Origin: a bacterium
GTDB taxonomy: Bacteria > Auribacterota > UBA3054
DNA length: 64,000 nt
Direction of reading: 5' to 3'
Assembly: GCA_017557885.1 (NCBI GenBank)
Contig: JAFYXV010000002.1
Span: forward strand, 131,056 to 195,055
In this document: piece after piece, positions 60,204-64,000 of the stretch
Layout of the letters: each line of letters opens with the position of its first letter
Numbering within the stretch: position 1 is the stretch's first letter
The notes under the pieces: model-generated
Seen by the model: only the letters and a program-made list of their open reading frames with translations
Told to the model about the DNA's origin: nothing
The model's database searches: none
Program-made: the position numbers and the translations under genes

Positions 60204-61163
60204 TTATTTTAAGCTTTTCCAGGCAGTCTCGACGATGAATTCGAGATCGCTCTCCTTGGGCTGCCAGCCAAGGACAGTTTTGGCCTTCGTGGAGTCGGCC
60301 ACAAGTTTGGGGGCGTCGCCGGGACGGCGTTCCACCATGACTTCGGGGATCTCGGATCCCGTCACCTTGCGGCAGACGTCGATGACTTCGCGGACGGAGA
60401 AACCGTTTTCACTTCCAAGATTGAAGATGCCGTTCTTCTTTTCTCTCTTCAGGTATTCAAGGCCCAGGATGTGCGCGTCGGAAAGATCGTCCACATGGAT
60501 GTAGTCCCTGATGCAGGTGCCGTCGGGCGTGGGATAGTCCGTGCCGAAAACTTTGATGTTCTGACGCTTTCCGCTGGCGACCTGCAGCACCAGAGGGATG
60601 AGATGCGTCTCGGGATCATGGCGTTCCCTTAATTGGCCTTCCGGATCGGCGCCGGCGGCGTTGAAGTAGCGGAAGATGCAGTAGTGCATTCCGTAAGCCT
60701 TGCTGAAATCGTCAAGTATGAGTTCGACCATGCGCTTAGACCAGCCGTAGGGATTAAGAGGAGCGATCGGCGTGTCTTCGCTGATGGGGACTTTCTTGAC
60801 GTCGCCGTAGGTGGCGCAGGTGGAGGAGAAGATGAAATTGTCGATGCCGAAATCCTTGCAGGCAGTGACAAGCGTCAGCGTCTGGGCCACGTTGTTCTTG
60901 TAATACATGTCGGGGTGCTCGACGCTTTCGCCGACCGCCGCGAAAGCGGAGAAATGCATGACCGCTTCTATTTTGTGCTCGTTGAAGATCTTTTCCAAGA
61001 TCTCCCTGTCGCCGATATCGCCTTCATAAAAATAAGGGGTCACCACCGCATCGCGAAAACCTCTGGACAGATTGTCTAAGACGACAACCTCGTAACCCTT
61101 GGACATAAGACGTTTCACACAATGGCTACCAATGTAGCCGGCTCCACCGGTAAGCAGGATCAT
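60204..61163 (-). CDS. galE: UDP-glucose 4-epimerase
   Basis: 319-residue extended short-chain dehydrogenase. NAD loop TGGAGYIGSH (5-14), catalytic Ser in SSTCATYG and YGWSKRMVE (Tyr-x3-Lys). Interconverts UDP-glucose and UDP-galactose for surface glycans or galactose use. The start at 61163 was chosen because AAAAAGGAAAA precedes it and it overlaps the methyltransferase stop by ATGA; a start 42 nt upstream adds an unrelated basic tail. Confidence 0.94.
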   Translation of the reverse strand: MILLTGGAGYIGSHCVKRLMSKGYEVVVLDNLSRGFRDAVVTPYFYEGDIGDREILEKIFNEHKIEAVMHFSAFAAVGESVEHPDMYYKNNVAQTLTLVTACKDFGIDNFIFSSTCATYGDVKKVPISEDTPIAPLNPYGWSKRMVELILDDFSKAYGMHYCIFRYFNAAGADPEGQLRERHDPETHLIPLVLQVASGKRQNIKVFGTDYPTPDGTCIRDYIHVDDLSDAHILGLEYLKREKKNGIFNLGSENGFSVREVIDVCRKVTGSEIPEVMVERRPGDAPKLVADSTKAKTVLGWQPKESDLEFIVETAWKSLK

Positions 61164-62848
61164 ATTTTTTCCTTTTTGGTTGCGAGAATGACGCAGTCGC
61201 GGCATCCCCAGATTAAATCGTTTATCTTTTCAAAATTCTTTTTCGCTTCCTCTCCTAACCCCGGCGCGTCGCAAATCAATTGCTCGCTCTCAGGGAAGGG
61301 GTGCAGGAACTTGATGTCAATGTCCTTGTAGCCCATCTGCTTCATGCGGTTCCTGAGGGCGACCGGATGAACGGGCCTGACATGCGTTATATCGCTGAAA
61401 AAGTCGCAGGAGGCCACGTGCAGATTCATGATGTTGGGCGTTTCCATGGCGATCAGTCCGCCGGGCTTCAAAGCCTTCAGGGCAAGGGAAAGGAATTCTC
61501 CCTGCTGGGAAGGCGTCAGATGCTCTATGACGTGCATGGCGGTGACGGCCGCAAGGCTTCCCTCTTTCGCTTCCCTAAGATAAGCGAAGAGGTCTTTGCA
61601 TTCCATATCCAGTCCGGCTTTTTTGCCCCTGATGACCGCGGCCTCGTTGTTGTCGATGCCGATGGCAGCCAAGCCATTTTCCTTCAGCAGTTCCAATAGC
61701 TCGCCGCGGCCGCAGCCCAGGTCGGCTATCAAACCACCGCCATTTGCGGCCTTTTCAAGCAGCGGAACGTAAAATTCGAGGCGTTCCCTGATGTCCGCGA
61801 CATCTCCCCTGCTCTCGTCTTCGAAAAGCTCGTAATCGGCGCTTTGCCAGGCTTTCTCGAAGTCGTCGATGACGCTGGGGGCGGCTTCTTTCTTTCCGCT
61901 TTGCGTCACCGTGAAGTTTCCGCTGGCGAGTTTTTCCTTCAGCTCGGAGAAAACTCCGCCGATGGCGGCGTTCCTGAGCTGCAGATCGTCCACCAGCCCG
62001 TGCAGTTCCTTGAAGCCCTGCTCAATGGAACCAATGCGCAAAGCCGCTTTTTCGCTGACGTCGCCGAGGCTCTTCACGCCTTCGTCCGCAGCGTTCAGAC
62101 GCTTCACAGTCTCTTCGTTAGTCTTGCCGAGCGTTTTGATGCCTTCGTCCGCGGAATCAAGGCGCTTCACGATTTCCTCGTTGAACTTGCCGATCGCCTT
62201 GATGCTTTCGTCGGCGGCGTTCAAGCGTTTTGCGGTCTCCTCGTTAGTCTTGCCCAAGGTCCTTATGCCTTCATCGGCGGACGCAAGACGCTTGGCAGTG
62301 GTCTCTTCAGCCTCAGCCAAAGCGCGGACTGCGTTTTCCAAACCTTGCAGACGCTCCTGCAGAGCGTTGACGCCGGCGGCGATATCGTTGACCTTGGCGC
62401 CCCATTCCTCAAGTTTTTCCAGCCTCGAGTCTATGACTCTCAGCGCTTCCTCGTTTCTCACTTCCGCCTGGCGGAAATAATTGAAGCGCTCCACCGTTTC
62501 CTCGAAGCGGTCCTGGAACATGTTGAGGAGCTTCACCACCGTGGCGTTGAACTCCACCTGGCGCGTGGCGTAAAGCCGCATGACGCGCATGAGAAGGCCC
62601 TTTATGCGGCGGAACCTGGTGTTCTGCGGGACTGTTCTGGGGTCGTAGATCTTGGCGGCGTAGTCAAGCTGGAAATACATCTCGTTGCCGAGATGGAGAT
62701 TGTCGAAATCGGCGGCCTTGGGCGTTTCCATAGCAGGCCGGCTCTCCTTAGCGTCAGGGTTTTCCAGATGGAATTTTACCCGGCGCAGAAGCTGCTCGGT
62801 TTCCATCTCTTCCACCCGCATGTCAAAATCACCTTTGTAGTCAGGCAT
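61160..62848 (-). CDS. SAM-dependent methyltransferase with long N-terminal coiled coil of 21-residue repeats
   Basis: 562 residues. An N-terminal helical region resembles the membrane-proximal part of surface-glycan methyltransferases. A coiled coil at about 120-290 includes five tandem 21-residue units (185-289) of the type AKRLNAADESIKAIGKFNEE. The C-terminal class-I methyltransferase has motif I ADLGCGRGE (375-383), GIDNN, and AMHVIEHL. 21 residues is exactly three heptads, so each unit lengthens the rod by a fixed step. The layout recalls WbdD, whose coiled coil sets O-antigen chain length while its enzyme caps the chain. Starts 1 nt into the glycosyltransferase stop codon and overlaps galE. 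Confidence 0.82.
   Translation of the reverse strand: MPDYKGDFDMRVEEMETEQLLRRVKFHLENPDAKESRPAMETPKAADFDNLHLGNEMYFQLDYAAKIYDPRTVPQNTRFRRIKGLLMRVMRLYATRQVEFNATVVKLLNMFQDRFEETVERFNYFRQAEVRNEEALRVIDSRLEKLEEWGAKVNDIAAGVNALQERLQGLENAVRALAEAEETTAKRLASADEGIRTLGKTNEETAKRLNAADESIKAIGKFNEEIVKRLDSADEGIKTLGKTNEETVKRLNAADEGVKSLGDVSEKAALRIGSIEQGFKELHGLVDDLQLRNAAIGGVFSELKEKLASGNFTVTQSGKKEAAPSVIDDFEKAWQSADYELFEDESRGDVADIRERLEFYVPLLEKAANGGGLIADLGCGRGELLELLKENGLAAIGIDNNEAAVIRGKKAGLDMECKDLFAYLREAKEGSLAAVTAMHVIEHLTPSQQGEFLSLALKALKPGGLIAMETPNIMNLHVASCDFFSDITHVRPVHPVALRNRMKQMGYKDIDIKFLHPFPESEQLICDAPGLGEEAKKNFEKINDLIWGCRDCVILATKKEKI
61982..62296 (-). repeat. Five tandem 63-bp units encoding the coiled-coil rod
   Basis: Units encode residues 185-205, 206-226, 227-247, 248-268 and 269-289 of the methyltransferase. 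Units 1-4 are close (KRL-(A/N/D)-(S/A)-ADE-(G/S)-(I/V)-K/R); unit 5 has diverged. Units with high DNA similarity could gain or lose copies by slippage without breaking the frame. Confidence 0.8.
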
Positions 62849-64000
62849 TAAAACAACCTCCCTTTTTCAAGTATGGCGCGGTATTGCTCAAGAGCTTCCG
62901 CCGTGGTCTTTTTCAGAGAGAATTTGGCGACCTGGGCGGGCGCGGCTTCCAATAAAGTTTTCCTTACGCTTTCGTCCTCGTCGAGCTTCACTACGGCCTG
63001 GGCGAGAGCGCTGATGTCTTTGGGATCGTCTATTAAAAGCGCAGCGTTTCCGGCTACTTCGGGCAAGGATGCGACGTTCGTTGTGACGGAGGGCGTGCCG
63101 CAGGCCATGGCCTCCAGAACCGGGAGACCGAAGCCCTCGTAAATGGAAGGATAGACCAAAAGACGCGCCGCGCTGTAAAGACTCGCCAGATCGTTTTCGT
63201 CAACGTAGCCTATCGGGACTATGCGGCCCTTGGAACTCTCTATCCTTTCTTTCAGTTTGTCGTTCAGCCAGCCCTGGGCGCCAGCCACGATGAGAGGAAG
63301 CGAGAGCTTTTCGCTAAGCCAGGCTTCCACGACAGTGGCAAGATTTTTTCTCGGCTCCATGCTGGCCAAGAAGAGTGCGAAGCGTTCCGGAAGCTGGTAT
63401 TTTCGCTTGACTTCCGCGATCTGGTCAATGCTTGCTCTCTTGAATTTCCGCTCGTCATAGGAGCAATAGTTCACGCCGCAGCGCTCCGCTGGCACTTTCA
63501 GTATCTTCATAAGGTCGCGCCTGGTGTGCTCGGAAATGCAGGTGAAGAAAGCCCCTTTCTTTATGGACTCTTCGATATTCTTTGTGCAGAACTCGATGGT
63601 CTCCTTCGTATGGAAATGGGGATGCGTCAGGAAGGAGAGGTCATAAATGGTGGAAAGAATAGGCCCCGTAAATTTCGGCGTGGTCCAGCCGGTGGAATGG
63701 ACAAGATCCGTTCCCGGGACCGTTGACTCAGGCGAGACAAATGCCGGCGTCACGCCGCGCCAGAGATTCAGATTTTTAGCGTCCGGACAAGTGAAATCAA
63801 AACGCGTCAAATATTCCGGATGAGTGAAAGTCGTGAAACCCGGCATGAGCGTGATCTCCATGTCATCGGCAGGAAATTCTCCCAGTCCTCTGGCGAGGTT
63901 AAGGATGTGGCGTCCGATGCCGGTTATCTGCTCGCCTATGCCGCGGCTGACGTCCAGGGCCACTCTCTTCTTGGCGGGATAAGGAACGTAAGCCGGGAAG
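62848..64000 (-). CDS. Family 4-type glycosyltransferase (N-terminus beyond right edge)
   Basis: At least 383 residues. The frame is open to the window edge and reads FPAYVPYPAKKRVALDVSRG ahead of the first internal GTG (63963), so the true start is probably outside. GT-B fold: N-terminal GEQITGIGRHILNLARGL donor-site region, ERFALFLASMEPRKNL linker, and the C-terminal EX7E motif EGFGLPVLEAMACGTPSVTT. Transfers a sugar from a nucleotide donor, most likely to a lipid-linked surface polysaccharide, together with the methyltransferase and GalE behind it. Confidence 0.88.
   Translation of the reverse strand, partial: FPAYVPYPAKKRVALDVSRGIGEQITGIGRHILNLARGLGEFPADDMEITLMPGFTTFTHPEYLTRFDFTCPDAKNLNLWRGVTPAFVSPESTVPGTDLVHSTGWTTPKFTGPILSTIYDLSFLTHPHFHTKETIEFCTKNIEESIKKGAFFTCISEHTRRDLMKILKVPAERCGVNYCSYDERKFKRASIDQIAEVKRKYQLPERFALFLASMEPRKNLATVVEAWLSEKLSLPLIVAGAQGWLNDKLKERIESSKGRIVPIGYVDENDLASLYSAARLLVYPSIYEGFGLPVLEAMACGTPSVTTNVASLPEVAGNAALLIDDPKDISALAQAVVKLDEDESVRKTLLEAAPAQVAKFSLKKTTAEALEQYRAILEKGRLF

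Overview
The window looks like a chromosomal segment of an anaerobic, Gram-negative-type bacterium of the PVC group, most likely Lentisphaerota or Kiritimatiellota. This is inferred from the gene mix, since no 16S gene is present. The pointers are a V-type ATPase, PEP-CTERM (exosortase-sorted) proteins, a DUF3857/transglutaminase giant, a lamin-tail GspK-like protein, a lipoprotein, a flavodiiron protein and the Feo iron system. Most genes are on the minus strand. ilvD, the efp-epmA pair, the NifA-like/guaA pair and tRNA-Lys are on plus. No stretch longer than 300 nt lacks a gene.

Layout. 1-3171: rpiB heads the distal end of a V-ATPase operon (small membrane protein, G/H, C, I; truncated by the left edge). 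3295-4242: BASS-family transporter. 4430-4784: tmRNA. 4908-7963: feoA-feoB-feoB-associated peptide, with a near-consensus promoter and a dyad over the predicted start site. 7995-13049: AT-rich block with two paralogous TSP3/He_PIG-like surface proteins and an AAA_14/DUF4143 ATPase. 13079-22390: six-gene operon (YhcH-like, pfkA, SUMT, murJ, DUF3857-transglutaminase, metzincin-like protease). 22424-25110: tRNA-Lys, nucleotidyltransferase, efp-epmA. 25085-35774: accessory island. 35810-40374: gpmI, FKBP, flavodiiron protein, site-2 protease. 40412-53638: GspK-like giant, ilvD, a metalloprotease/alkaline phosphatase/cupin operon, and a NifA-like regulator with guaA. 53654-64000: PEP-CTERM protein, circularly permuted GH3, transglutaminase-like TPR protein, galE, coiled-coil methyltransferase, glycosyltransferase (cut by the right edge).

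The accessory island (about 25.1-35.8 kb) is the most unusual part. It carries three exported SUMF1/FGE-fold proteins (one with two domains) plus a decayed fourth domain. The C-terminal segments of these differ mainly at codon positions 1 and 2 while third bases stay C/T. This is the footprint expected of adenine-directed diversification by a diversity-generating retroelement (DGR). No reverse transcriptase or template repeat is in the window, so any DGR would have to act in trans. Two of the proteins carry a PEP-CTERM sorting signal in the middle of the chain, followed at once by a second signal-peptide-like segment. The SUMF1 genes alternate with ATPase genes (AlbA_2-type, AAA_14/DUF4143) whose promoters hold perfect inverted or triple direct repeats. 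Near-identical GC hairpins close most cassettes. The island starts with an orphan HigA-like antitoxin gene bracketed by 22-bp direct repeats copied from the 3' end of epmA.
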